Positions 1-6,532 of a stretch of DNA of 6,532 nucleotides are shown here, piece by piece. Source of the stretch: an uncultured Parabacteroides sp. (lineage in GTDB: Bacteria > Bacteroidota > Bacteroidia > Bacteroidales > Tannerellaceae); the NCBI GenBank assembly GCA_947074335.1, contig CAMTPG010000155.1, positions 1-6,532 on the forward strand, read 5' to 3'. The notes under the pieces are model-generated. The model ran no database searches, was not told the origin of the DNA, and worked only from the letters and a program-made list of their open reading frames with translations. A program made the translations under genes and the position numbers. Each line of letters begins with the position of its first letter. Within the stretch, counting starts at the first letter, position 1.

Positions 1-395
1 TCGGCTGTTATGGAGGAATCCAGTTTAAAGATGCTGATCACCGGATAGGCAAATGCAAACAACAGCACGCCCCAGCAGAGTGAGATCAGTAAGGCAATTG
101 TCAGGTTGTGTGATGCATATCGTTTGGCATGATCCGCATTGCCGGAGCCGATGCTTTGTGCCACACTGACTTCGGCACCTACTTTATTCAGGTAAGCAAT
201 CGAATTGGTCATCCAGGTTAAAATACCCACTGCGCCGATAGCCGCAACCGACTGACTGCCGAGTCGACCAACCCAGGCCATATCGGTCAGGCTGTATGCC
301 ATCTGTATAAATGAAGTGCCCATAATAGGCATGGCCAGTCTGAAGAGCTGTTGCCGTATCGGTCCGTGAGTTAGATCTTTTATTCCCTGCATCAT
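1..395 (-). CDS. MATE-family efflux transporter, N-terminal part (runs off the left edge)
   Basis: An open frame of 131 codons starts at the ATG 393-395 and continues past position 1 with no stop. MATE proteins are inner-membrane antiporters that use a Na+ or H+ gradient to expel drugs and other organic compounds; they have 12 helices and about 450 residues, so under a third of this one is visible. Visible features are the N-terminal LTHGPIRQQLFRLAMPIM entry into helix 1 (about residues 15-37), the family hallmark DMAWVGRLGSQSVAAIG (38-54) leading into helix 2, then VGAEVSVAQSIGSGN (72-86) and a third hydrophobic helix (about 95-120). A second ATG follows the first directly; I chose the outer one, and either is possible. 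There is no Shine-Dalgarno sequence, only an A run, as usual in this phylum. The gene is divergent from metY. Family assignment is firm; the substrate is unknown. Confidence 0.93.
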   Translation of the reverse strand, partial: MMQGIKDLTHGPIRQQLFRLAMPIMGTSFIQMAYSLTDMAWVGRLGSQSVAAIGAVGILTWMTNSIAYLNKVGAEVSVAQSIGSGNADHAKRYASHNLTIALLISLCWGVLLFAFAYPVISIFKLDSSITA

Positions 396-414
396 TTTTT
401 ATGAAATCGAAAGA

Positions 415-445
415 CAAATATACCCTATTTATGGGATTGTGCAGA
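415..445 (-). promoter_or_regulatory. Candidate Bacteroidota-type promoter for the MATE gene
   Basis: Read on the minus strand, 422-415 is TATATTTG, a perfect match to the Bacteroidota -7 box TAnnTTTG. A TCTG at 445-442, one base from TTTG, sits 19 bases upstream, within the usual spacing. Transcription would start about 13-15 bases before the ATG at 395, giving a very short leader. The call is by pattern and position only. Confidence 0.55.
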
Positions 446-467
446 CTTTTTAACACCAATATCTTTG
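436..467 (+). promoter_or_regulatory. Candidate Bacteroidota-type promoter for metY
   Basis: TATCTTTG at 460-467 matches the -7 box TAnnTTTG exactly, and ATTG at 436-439 gives the -33 box with a 20-base spacer. Transcription would begin near 472-475, leaving a leader of about 25 bases before the ATG at 498. That leader is A/T-rich (ATTAAAAATT just upstream of the start), has no Shine-Dalgarno sequence and is too short for a riboswitch. The -33 box lies inside the spacer of the divergent promoter. Confidence 0.6.
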
Positions 468-497
468 CATCAGACAACAAATTAAAAATTCAATCGT

Positions 498-1778
498 ATG
501 GCAACTAATCATTTACATTTCGAAACTTTACAGATTCATGCCGGTCAGGAAACTCCCGATCCGGCCACAGATGCGCGGGCAGTGCCCATTTATCAGACCA
601 CCTCGTATGTTTTTCATAACTCGGCGCATGCCGCCGACCGGTTTGGTTTGCGCGATCCGGGAAATATTTACGGCCGGCTAACCAACTCCACACAAGGCGT
701 ATTCGAAGAGCGCATTGCCGCACTCGAAGGCGGTCTGGCCGCACTGGCTGTTGCGTCGGGCGCTGCAGCCGTTACCTATGCCATTCAGAACATCACCTCG
801 AAAGGCGATCATATTGTTTCGGCCAAAACCATTTATGGCGGCACCTATAATCTGCTGGCACACACTTTGCCCAATTGGGGCATAACAACCACTTTTGTGG
901 ATCCGGAAAAATCAGTCAATTTCGAAGAAGCTGTTCAACCCAATACCAAATTGATTTTTATTGAAACTTTTGGTAATCCCAATTCCAATCTGATCAATAT
1001 CGATTCCGTGGCCGAAATTGCTCATAAACACGGCATTCCGTTGCTGATAGATAATACATTCGGAACCCCGTATCTGATTCGACCCATCGAACATGGGGCA
1101 GATATTGTGATTCATTCGGCTACTAAATTTATCGGCGGACATGGCACTACGCTGGGCGGCGTGATTGTGGATTCGGGCAAATTCGACTGGAAAGCCTCCG
1201 GCAAGTTTCCGCAGCTTACCGAACCCGATCCCAGTTATCATGGCGTTCGTTTTACGGATGCAGCCGGTGCAGCAGCCTATATTACACGCATTCGGGCCAT
1301 TCTATTGCGTGATACCGGCGCCACACTGAGTCCGCTCAGTGCATTTCTGCTTCTGCAGGGCGTAGAAACTTTGTCGCTTCGCGTGGAACGCCATGTTGAA
1401 AATGCCCTGAAAGTAGTGGAATACCTCAATAAACATCCGAAAGTAGAACGGGTCAATCATCCCGCCTTGCCGGGTCACCCCGATCATGCACTCTACAAGC
1501 ACTATTTTCCCAAGGGAGCCGGCTCCATTTTTACTTTCGAAATCAAAGGAGATGCCGCAACGGCACAGGCGTTTATTGACAGGCTGAAGATCTTTTCGCT
1601 GCTGGCCAATGTGGCTGATGTGAAATCGCTGGTGATTCATCCCGCCAGCACCACCCATTCGCAACTCTCGCCCGACGAGCTGTTGGATCAGGGCATCAAA
1701 CCCAATACGATCAGGCTTTCTGTCGGAACCGAATTTATAGGTGATATTCTGGATGATTTATCGCAGGCTTTTACCTGA
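498..1778 (+). CDS. metY: O-acetylhomoserine sulfhydrylase (O-acetylhomoserine aminocarboxypropyltransferase)
   Basis: This cytosolic PLP enzyme of the Cys/Met-metabolism family joins sulfide to O-acetyl-L-homoserine to give L-homocysteine and acetate, the direct sulfhydrylation route to methionine. At 426 residues it has the MetY length rather than that of MetB or MetC (about 380-400). Visible features are YGR (58-60), which contributes to cofactor phosphate binding; the SGAAA turn near 87-91; ETFGNPNSN (156-164); DNTFGTP (185-191), whose Asp pairs with the PLP ring nitrogen; the PLP lysine K210 in SATKFIGGHG; the MetY-type insert after it (about 225-255); HPASTTHSQL (381-390); and the substrate-carboxylate arginine R406 in IRLSVG. 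No key residue is missing. The ATG is preceded by an A-rich leader and fits the usual N-terminus with LHFETLQIHAGQ. It is a single gene with its own promoter and terminator. Side activity on O-acetylserine, as cysteine synthase, is common in the family and cannot be excluded. Confidence 0.96.
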   Translation: MATNHLHFETLQIHAGQETPDPATDARAVPIYQTTSYVFHNSAHAADRFGLRDPGNIYGRLTNSTQGVFEERIAALEGGLAALAVASGAAAVTYAIQNITSKGDHIVSAKTIYGGTYNLLAHTLPNWGITTTFVDPEKSVNFEEAVQPNTKLIFIETFGNPNSNLINIDSVAEIAHKHGIPLLIDNTFGTPYLIRPIEHGADIVIHSATKFIGGHGTTLGGVIVDSGKFDWKASGKFPQLTEPDPSYHGVRFTDAAGAAAYITRIRAILLRDTGATLSPLSAFLLLQGVETLSLRVERHVENALKVVEYLNKHPKVERVNHPALPGHPDHALYKHYFPKGAGSIFTFEIKGDAATAQAFIDRLKIFSLLANVADVKSLVIHPASTTHSQLSPDELLDQGIKPNTIRLSVGTEFIGDILDDLSQAFT

Positions 1779-1814
1779 TATTTCAATCTTTTTGTTGTAG
1801 CTATTAGTAAGAGT

Positions 1815-1851
1815 AAGCGCTTGCCGGATGTGAATCGGGCAAGCGTTTTTT
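1815..1851 (+). terminator. Intrinsic terminator of metY
   Basis: CGCTTGCC (1818-1825) and GGCAAGCG (1838-1845) form a perfect 8-base-pair GC-rich stem around a 12-base loop. It can be extended outward by a G-U and two A-U pairs, and is followed at once by six T residues (1846-1851). It lies 37 bases after the metY stop. The opposite strand has no T run after the stem, so it acts only on plus-strand transcripts. Confidence 0.92.
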
Positions 1852-1990
1852 ATGTAACCTGCAAAAGAGAAGTCTGTGATGCCATATTCCTGTTCCTCAT
1901 CAATCCTGTTTAGTATAGATTAAGAGCGAAAAAAGACACAATTTTGAAGCGATTTCCATTCTCTGCCAAGGGGATTTGGAATTCATCGTT

Positions 1991-2008
1991 ATGCATTTGT
2001 AAATACAT
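1991..2008. repeat. 18-base imperfect palindrome
   Basis: ATG-C-ATTT-GT-AAAT-A-CAT reads the same on both strands except for one mismatched pair (C1994 against A2005) and the two central bases. It could be a protein-binding site or the first of the hairpins in this gap. It may be chance in AT-rich DNA. Confidence 0.4.
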
Positions 2009-2023
2009 CGGCATGAAATGATT

Positions 2024-2041
2024 TTTCCCTTGCAAAGGAAA
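2024..2041. repeat. 18-base imperfect palindrome with TTTCC/GGAAA arms
   Basis: TTTCC (2024-2028) and GGAAA (2037-2041) flank an eight-base centre containing TGCA. Just outside, GATTT (2020-2024) and AAATC (2044-2048) also pair, giving a wider weak dyad. No role is evident. Confidence 0.4.
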
Positions 2042-2045
2042 TGAA

Positions 2046-2116
2046 ATCGGCTTTAAAGGGAATTTTCAGTGGTTCATACCGGAACATATGAACTGTAATT
2101 GCCTTTAAAGCCGGAT
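2046..2116. repeat. Long inverted repeat able to form a hairpin of about 70 bases
   Basis: The outer arms GGCTTTAAAGG (2049-2059) and CCTTTAAAGCC (2102-2112) are perfectly complementary over 11 bases. Inside them, after one G/G mismatch, AATT (2061-2064) pairs with AATT (2097-2100), CAG (2067-2069) with CTG (2093-2095), and TTCATA (2073-2078) with TATGAA (2087-2092), around an eight-base loop. About 24 pairs form with small bulges. No long T run follows on either strand, so it is not a textbook terminator, although it lies 3' of the barrel gene. It could be a 3'-end hairpin stabilising the barrel mRNA, a rho-independent terminator of unusual form, or a small palindromic repeat element. Confidence 0.65.
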
Positions 2117-2123
2117 TTCAGGG

Positions 2124-2148
2124 AGATTTAACAATTGTTGCTAAATCT
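2124..2148 (-). terminator. Possible terminator hairpin of the TPR-barrel operon (weak)
   Basis: AGATTTA (2124-2130) and TAAATCT (2142-2148) are perfect 7-base arms around an 11-base loop containing AACAATTGTT, itself a palindrome that overlaps the left arm. It begins 12 bases after the barrel stop on the minus strand. The stem is AT-rich and has no U tract after it, so termination here, alone or with the larger hairpin further downstream, is inferred from position. Confidence 0.35.
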
Positions 2149-2159
2149 GTAATAGTTGA

Positions 2160-3950
2160 TCAGAAATTGATATTAACACCCACCATGGCGCTAAAACGCT
2201 GCAGCGGATATCCATAATACAACTCCTGTTTCTGGAATAACAAATTATTCAGTTTTACATAAAATCCAAAAGTATCGTTCAGGTCGTATATACCGGTCAG
2301 ATTGAGCTCATTGATGTTTTTCATCTTGACCTGGGGCGTATACCGGTTGGTCAGCAGATTATAATCCATCAAAGCCGTGATTTTGGATGTGGGACGAACC
2401 GTAATGCCGGCATTCAGCTCGAATTCAGGTTTGCCGTAAGCTTTATGCTTTTCATCATTCCCTATCGGATAGGCGCTTGATTGTTGTTCATAATATTCAT
2501 CTTCATGCGAGATGCTCCAGTGATTATAAACACCTTTTAGATGCAGATCCACCAGCTGCTGGAAGCTGTATTTCATATTCAGTCCGACCAACAGATGCTG
2601 ACTGTTTGCCTGATCCACATCGAGCGCATTACCAAAATCAGCCATTACGGATGAAAAATAGGCCGGAATAAAAAAGACATCATTCTTTGTATACTGATAA
2701 CCGGCAAACAAATCAAACCAGAAACTGCCGGCAGCAGCACTTTTAATACCCAGCAAAGCATCCACATTGCGACGCGAAGTTAATACATTCAGACTCGGAT
2801 TAATATACCGGTTCTCCTGAGAGATCTGATAGGGCGAATTGGCAATCAGACCGCCAGTGGCCTGTGCATACAGTTCCGTTTTATTGGCAACCGTATAGGC
2901 AAATTCAATATCCGGCGAAGCTGTAAACTTCTTATCATCACCGGTTATCAGCATCACATTGGCGCCGATCTTTAGCCGCCAGTCTTCAGCATCTACTTTA
3001 AAATAGGGCGTCAGTGTGCCCTGCAGATGACTGTCGAAATGATAATAATACGGATCTTTTTCACCTTCGTTACTGTAGTTGAAATAGTTGAAATTACCCG
3101 CAATCCCGATGCATTTATCACCGTCGAAAGGCGCATGAAAATCCAGATCCAGATTAAAAGCATGCTGTCGAACGCCGTCTACATCGATATATTGCGAATA
3201 CTTCCTGCTGAAATTAGTATACCCCAATTGCACATGATAACGCATGGCATCATTCTCTTTCGAAGTAACGCCAACCTGCGCCTGTACGGTTTGCAACACC
3301 TGATCTTTGTCGCGATCCACACCCAGCGATTCGATGCTGGAAGAGAGATCTGCGCTGCTGATCGAAGAAACTTCGGGTATACCGTAATAGTTAAATGCGG
3401 AATAAGCATATTTCAAGCCCATATTCAGTGTCAGGTACTGAAAAGTATGATCAAAATTGATACCGCCAATGTTATCGTTGAGTTTCGCTTTCTGTTTCTG
3501 ATCCACCTGCAGGTATTTATTTTTACCGTTGGTAGAGCGGTGCGATACCCAGATATTTAATTTGTTGATATCATCATTCAGAATATGATATCCCAGATCA
3601 CCATTCAGGTTCAGGTGCGTGCCGCCGCCAAAGTTGAAATAACCGCGTCGTTTATTATAATCGATCTGTGTCATGATTTTACCCGGTGGCAGCAGCGAAA
3701 TCTCCTGTGCCGGAATGGCGGGCACCGTATAACTTGCATAATCAATCACCATCTTGGTAACTACCGGCTCTTTGATTTCGGGCAGCGTATTTACCTTGCT
3801 GGCATCCTGAACGCTCGGATCGTATTCGCGCTCGAGCGTCATTTCACGATTCAGATTTTTCTCCGTTTGTTCGGTCTGAGCCTGCAGACCGGCTGCATGG
3901 CTAAGCAGCGCTGCGAGGCAGACTGCGGGAACTGTATATCTATTTTTCAT
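2160..3950 (-). CDS. Outer-membrane beta-barrel protein, TonB-receptor-like but without a plug domain
   Basis: This is a 596-residue exported protein. Residues 1-24 are a signal peptide (basic MKNR, hydrophobic core, cleavage likely after LQA, leaving QTEQ). A short polar segment follows, with YDPSVQDASKVNTLP at 43-57 and a proline-rich stretch VPAIPAQEISLLPPGKI at 76-92. From about residue 103 to the end are alternating amphipathic strands rich in Tyr, Phe, Asn and Gly, enough for roughly 18-22 strands, closing with NNLLFQKQELYYGYP (568-582) and the strand MVGVNINF with terminal Phe, an outer-membrane sorting signal. Automated annotation would probably call it a TonB-dependent receptor, but there is no room for the usual plug of about 120-150 residues and I see no TonB box. 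The start is 11 bases after the TPR stop, behind a purine-rich GAAGAAGAG. Its substrate and role are unknown; the context suggests it works with the TPR protein. Confidence 0.88.
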   Translation of the reverse strand: MKNRYTVPAVCLAALLSHAAGLQAQTEQTEKNLNREMTLEREYDPSVQDASKVNTLPEIKEPVVTKMVIDYASYTVPAIPAQEISLLPPGKIMTQIDYNKRRGYFNFGGGTHLNLNGDLGYHILNDDINKLNIWVSHRSTNGKNKYLQVDQKQKAKLNDNIGGINFDHTFQYLTLNMGLKYAYSAFNYYGIPEVSSISSADLSSSIESLGVDRDKDQVLQTVQAQVGVTSKENDAMRYHVQLGYTNFSRKYSQYIDVDGVRQHAFNLDLDFHAPFDGDKCIGIAGNFNYFNYSNEGEKDPYYYHFDSHLQGTLTPYFKVDAEDWRLKIGANVMLITGDDKKFTASPDIEFAYTVANKTELYAQATGGLIANSPYQISQENRYINPSLNVLTSRRNVDALLGIKSAAAGSFWFDLFAGYQYTKNDVFFIPAYFSSVMADFGNALDVDQANSQHLLVGLNMKYSFQQLVDLHLKGVYNHWSISHEDEYYEQQSSAYPIGNDEKHKAYGKPEFELNAGITVRPTSKITALMDYNLLTNRYTPQVKMKNINELNLTGIYDLNDTFGFYVKLNNLLFQKQELYYGYPLQRFSAMVGVNINF

Positions 3951-3961
3951 CGCTCTTCTTC

Positions 3962-6532
3962 TTAATTTGTTAATTTGCCCAATCGTTCGCGGATCATGAT
4001 TTCAATATCATCATTGCCTTTATAATTATTCTGCAGATTATTCAGATAAGCGCGGGCCTGAGCCATATCGCCTTTGCGCATGTAAATATCCGACCACAGA
4101 ATAAATCCGCGAGCCAGCCAATATTGATGCGGTGTGCCCTGTTGTGCAAACTCTTCGAGCACCTTTTCGGCCTGTTCATCTTTATTTTCATTGAAATAAA
4201 TCTGTGCCAGCAGGTATTTGGCTTCTGCCCCGTGTGCAGTACGCGTATCTTTGCTGAGCGCCAGTAAATCGGGGAGTGCTTTGCTCGATTCTCCCTGATT
4301 GATATAAGCCATGGCACGCACATAACGGGCTTCGCTTTCAATTTCGGGCGAGAGTTTCGCTTCGGCCAGCAACTGCTCGGCAGCCAGCAACGCCTCTTTT
4401 TCCTGTTTGGTCTGCAAAGCACTACGCATGATACCCAGACGGGCCGCCTGTTTGTTTTCCGGATTTTCGGCCACGAAAAGTAAGCGTTGGAAGCTTTCGA
4501 GTGCCTGCGGATAATTCTTATCCAGATATTGAATCTCGGCGGTACGAGCCAGCGATTCTTCCAGGTATTTGGTGTCGCCGCTCAGAATAACAGCCTGGAA
4601 ACGTTCGAGTGCATCGCCATAATTTTTATTGGCAAAGGCAATACTGCCCAGATAGAAATTGGCATTCGAACTGAAAGCTCCGTCGGGATAACTCTGCAGA
4701 TAACTGATCAGGCTGCGACGGGCCGCCTCGTTATCGCCCCGCATAAAGAGCTTTTCGGCCGCGATGTAAGTCAGCGAATCCTGTTCGCCCACCTCCATAC
4801 GTACTGCACCGCCCAGCGAATTTACATAATTGGCATAAGCATTGATATCGTTCAGGTCGATGTAAACTGATTTCAGATCCTGCAATGCCGTAGCCGCCTC
4901 GCTGCTTCCCGGATAATTGCTGATTACCATTTTGTAAGCTGCAGCCGCTTTTTCAGGCTGATTGTCGTTGAAGTAAAGCAACCCCAGCTGAATGCCGGCT
5001 TTGCGCGCCAGACTGCTTTGCGGGAACTGACCGATCAGTTTTTCGAAGGCCTGGGCCGCCTGCTGACTGTTTTCGAGCAACACATAAGAGCGTCCTTTTT
5101 CAAACAGCGCATCATCCACATATTGCGATTGCGGATATTCGCTGATCAGCTGATCCATGGCCTGAATCTTTCCGCGGTAATCTTTCTGTAATCCCAGCAG
5201 GAATCCGCGCTGATACACCGCATAGTCGCCGGCTGAAGGCGATATCTGTGCCGCGCGTGCATAATTCTGTTCGGCCTGTGCATATTGGCGGTTCTGATAC
5301 AGGCAGTCGCCAATACGATTATACGCATCCGCCAGAGCCGAAGTGAGCTGTTTGTCATCCAGCTCGGTAAACTGACGGAAACGGTTCAGTGCCGCTGCAT
5401 AATCTTTTTGTTTGAAGTAGCAATATCCCAGATTATAATAGGCCAGTGCATACATATCCGTATTGCGCTGACGGGTATTGTTTAGATAAGTACGGAAATC
5501 GGAGATCGCTTTGTTGTAATCGCCCATGCGATAAAAACATTCGCCGCGCCAGAAATAGGCGTCATTGCGCGCCTCCATATTGTAGCTTCCCATGTTGATG
5601 GACTGTGTAAACAGATTCACCGCATCGTCCAGTTTCATATTGGTATAAGCCTGTGTGCCCAGCTGGAACAACATATCCTGTTTTGCTTCCAGAATTTTGG
5701 AACTCGGATGCTTTATCTGATTGATGGAACGAAGCGCCGCCTCGTAATTTTTGGTAGTCAGATAAACCTCCACCAGATAATCATTCACCTTATCGGCATA
5801 TTGCGAATTGGGGAAATCGTTCAGAAAATCTTCGAAGATAGTAACCGATTCGCCAAAACCGGCAAAAGCTGTTTCGTGAATCAGCAGTGCATAGTTGTAA
5901 AGCGCCACTTCGCGCAGCTGCTCATCGAACGAAGCAGTAGCTGCCGATTCGAAAGCCATACGCGCTTTATTCTTTTCGCCCAGCTTCAGATAACTTTGCC
6001 CCAGATAGAGATAAGCATTCTGTGTGAGCGCATCGTTTTGCAGGATGCAGCGACTCAGGTTATCGATGGCTTTGTTGTAATTGCCTTTATTGTAGTAGCA
6101 TACCCCCAGTATATACAGATCGCTGCGTAACGGACTGGCCGTATTGGCCACATAACGGCTCAGCAACGGAATGGCTTTATCTTCGTTGCCCAGCTGATAA
6201 TAAGCATCGCCGGTAATGCGGCAAATCTCATCATTGTTGGTGCTGTTCGGATAGGTGGCAAGCAGCTCTTCGCCCGATTGAATCACCTGACTGAACTTCT
6301 GCTGAATGAAATAGATCTGTGCCATATAATAGAGCGAAAGTTCGCGGTAAGCCGGATTCTCTTTCAGTCGGGCAAACTCGATCATGGCATTGTTGTAATT
6401 GCCGGTGGCATAATCAATGTAGGCCATATAGTAAGCAGCCGCTTCGCGATAGGTGCTGCCAATCTGCGAAATGCGTCCGAAATAATTGCGTGCCTGTTCC
6501 AGTTTGCCGGTCTGCATCAGCGAGTAGGCCAG
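3962..6532 (-). CDS. Large TPR-repeat protein, C-terminal 856 residues (5' end beyond the right edge)
   Basis: The frame stays open to the right edge: the codons before the first visible Met (6515-6517) read LAYSL and continue a TPR helix, so that Met is internal and the true start lies outside. About 23 consecutive helix-turn-helix repeats of 33-40 residues fill the protein, with clear TPR spacing, for example YLGQSYLKLGEKNKARMAF and YNLGYCYFKQKDYAAALNRF. Many have the YP.S or FP.S turn typical of the BamD/YbgF kind of envelope TPR. Around visible residues 545-600 the repeat pattern breaks into YIDLNDINAYANY, then EVGEQDSLTYIAAEKLF; I recall this segment as conserved in related Bacteroidales proteins. 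No catalytic domain is visible. TPR superhelices bind proteins or guide polymers. A signal peptide cannot be tested here; a periplasmic site is inferred from the outer-membrane partner encoded 11 bases downstream. Confidence 0.93.
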   Translation of the reverse strand: MAYSLMQTGKLEQARNYFGRISQIGSTYREAAAYYMAYIDYATGNYNNAMIEFARLKENPAYRELSLYYMAQIYFIQQKFSQVIQSGEELLATYPNSTNNDEICRITGDAYYQLGNEDKAIPLLSRYVANTASPLRSDLYILGVCYYNKGNYNKAIDNLSRCILQNDALTQNAYLYLGQSYLKLGEKNKARMAFESAATASFDEQLREVALYNYALLIHETAFAGFGESVTIFEDFLNDFPNSQYADKVNDYLVEVYLTTKNYEAALRSINQIKHPSSKILEAKQDMLFQLGTQAYTNMKLDDAVNLFTQSINMGSYNMEARNDAYFWRGECFYRMGDYNKAISDFRTYLNNTRQRNTDMYALAYYNLGYCYFKQKDYAAALNRFRQFTELDDKQLTSALADAYNRIGDCLYQNRQYAQAEQNYARAAQISPSAGDYAVYQRGFLLGLQKDYRGKIQAMDQLISEYPQSQYVDDALFEKGRSYVLLENSQQAAQAFEKLIGQFPQSSLARKAGIQLGLLYFNDNQPEKAAAAYKMVISNYPGSSEAATALQDLKSVYIDLNDINAYANYVNSLGGAVRMEVGEQDSLTYIAAEKLFMRGDNEAARRSLISYLQSYPDGAFSSNANFYLGSIAFANKNYGDALERFQAVILSGDTKYLEESLARTAEIQYLDKNYPQALESFQRLLFVAENPENKQAARLGIMRSALQTKQEKEALLAAEQLLAEAKLSPEIESEARYVRAMAYINQGESSKALPDLLALSKDTRTAHGAEAKYLLAQIYFNENKDEQAEKVLEEFAQQGTPHQYWLARGFILWSDIYMRKGDMAQARAYLNNLQNNYKGNDDIEIMIRERLGKLTN

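Larger units (their letters stand above)
1852..2159. other. Gene-free interval between convergent metY and barrel genes
   Basis: I see no credible coding frame in these 308 bases, no tRNA-like or rRNA-like segment and no perfect TAnnTTTG box on either strand. The left part (1852-1990) is unremarkable AT-rich sequence. The right part (1991-2148) is packed with imperfect palindromes, listed separately. The interval separates the 3' ends of two convergent transcription units. Confidence 0.7.

Noticed and set aside
184..480. Minus-strand open frame of 98 codons across the MATE start and the divergent promoter region
   Set aside because: It is a frame shadow: its sequence is unlike a protein family, it crosses both promoters, and the other minus-strand frame gives a clear MATE protein.
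396..497. SAM riboswitch or other leader RNA controlling metY
   Set aside because: With the promoter at 436-467 the leader is only about 25 bases and shows no stem, so no aptamer fits.
2046..2116. Insertion sequence or transposase remnant marked by the long inverted repeat
   Set aside because: No transposase fragment lies between or near the arms and no flanking target duplication is visible; a small palindromic repeat remains possible but is not shown.
3027..3560. Plus-strand open frame of 177 codons antisense to the barrel gene
   Set aside because: The minus strand encodes a coherent signal peptide and barrel there. The plus frame is Ile-rich, low-complexity reading with no family signature and no promoter.
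5708..6130. Plus-strand open frames antisense to the TPR gene, of 126-140 codons (also 3585-3965 and 4487-4870)
   Set aside because: All lie opposite well-formed coding sequence. Their composition (runs of Ile, Val and Gln) is what the reverse complement of TPR or barrel codons gives.
6515..6517. ATG as the start of the TPR protein
   Set aside because: The frame is open upstream to the window edge and the preceding residues (LAYSL) complete a TPR helix, so this Met is internal.

Overview
The window looks like chromosomal DNA from a Bacteroidota bacterium, most likely of the order Bacteroidales. The signs are: promoter-like boxes of the Bacteroidota type (TTG/TTTG, a spacer of about 20 bases, TAnnTTTG); no Shine-Dalgarno sequence at the starts, which are A-rich or purine-rich instead; a MetY protein with a Bacteroides-like active-site context; and a large TPR protein paired with a TonB-receptor-like beta-barrel, an arrangement I recall from this phylum. 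I cannot name a genus from the sequence.

Layout. Positions 1-395 (minus strand) hold the first 131 codons of a MATE-family multidrug/cation antiporter that runs off the left edge. Positions 396-497 are a compact divergent intergenic region where two promoter-like elements face away from each other with interleaved -33 boxes. Positions 498-1778 (plus) are a complete metY gene (O-acetylhomoserine sulfhydrylase), followed by a strong intrinsic terminator at 1815-1851. Positions 1852-2159 contain no gene but carry four imperfect palindromes in about 160 bases. Positions 2160-3950 (minus) encode a complete exported 596-residue outer-membrane beta-barrel. Positions 3962-6532 (minus) encode a large TPR-repeat protein that enters from the right edge, so its start lies outside the window.

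Function. MetY makes homocysteine directly from O-acetylhomoserine and sulfide for methionine synthesis. The MATE gene is divergent from it and has no evident functional link. The TPR gene and the barrel gene are 11 bases apart in the same direction and should form one transcription unit, TPR first. The barrel resembles the C-terminal part of a TonB-dependent receptor, but only about 70 residues separate its signal peptide from the first strands, too few for a plug domain. The most interesting reading is a two-part envelope machine of unknown function: an outer-membrane barrel with a long superhelical TPR partner. The purpose of the pair is inference; the genes and their layout are seen directly. 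I did not find a defence system, mobile element, CRISPR array or RNA gene.
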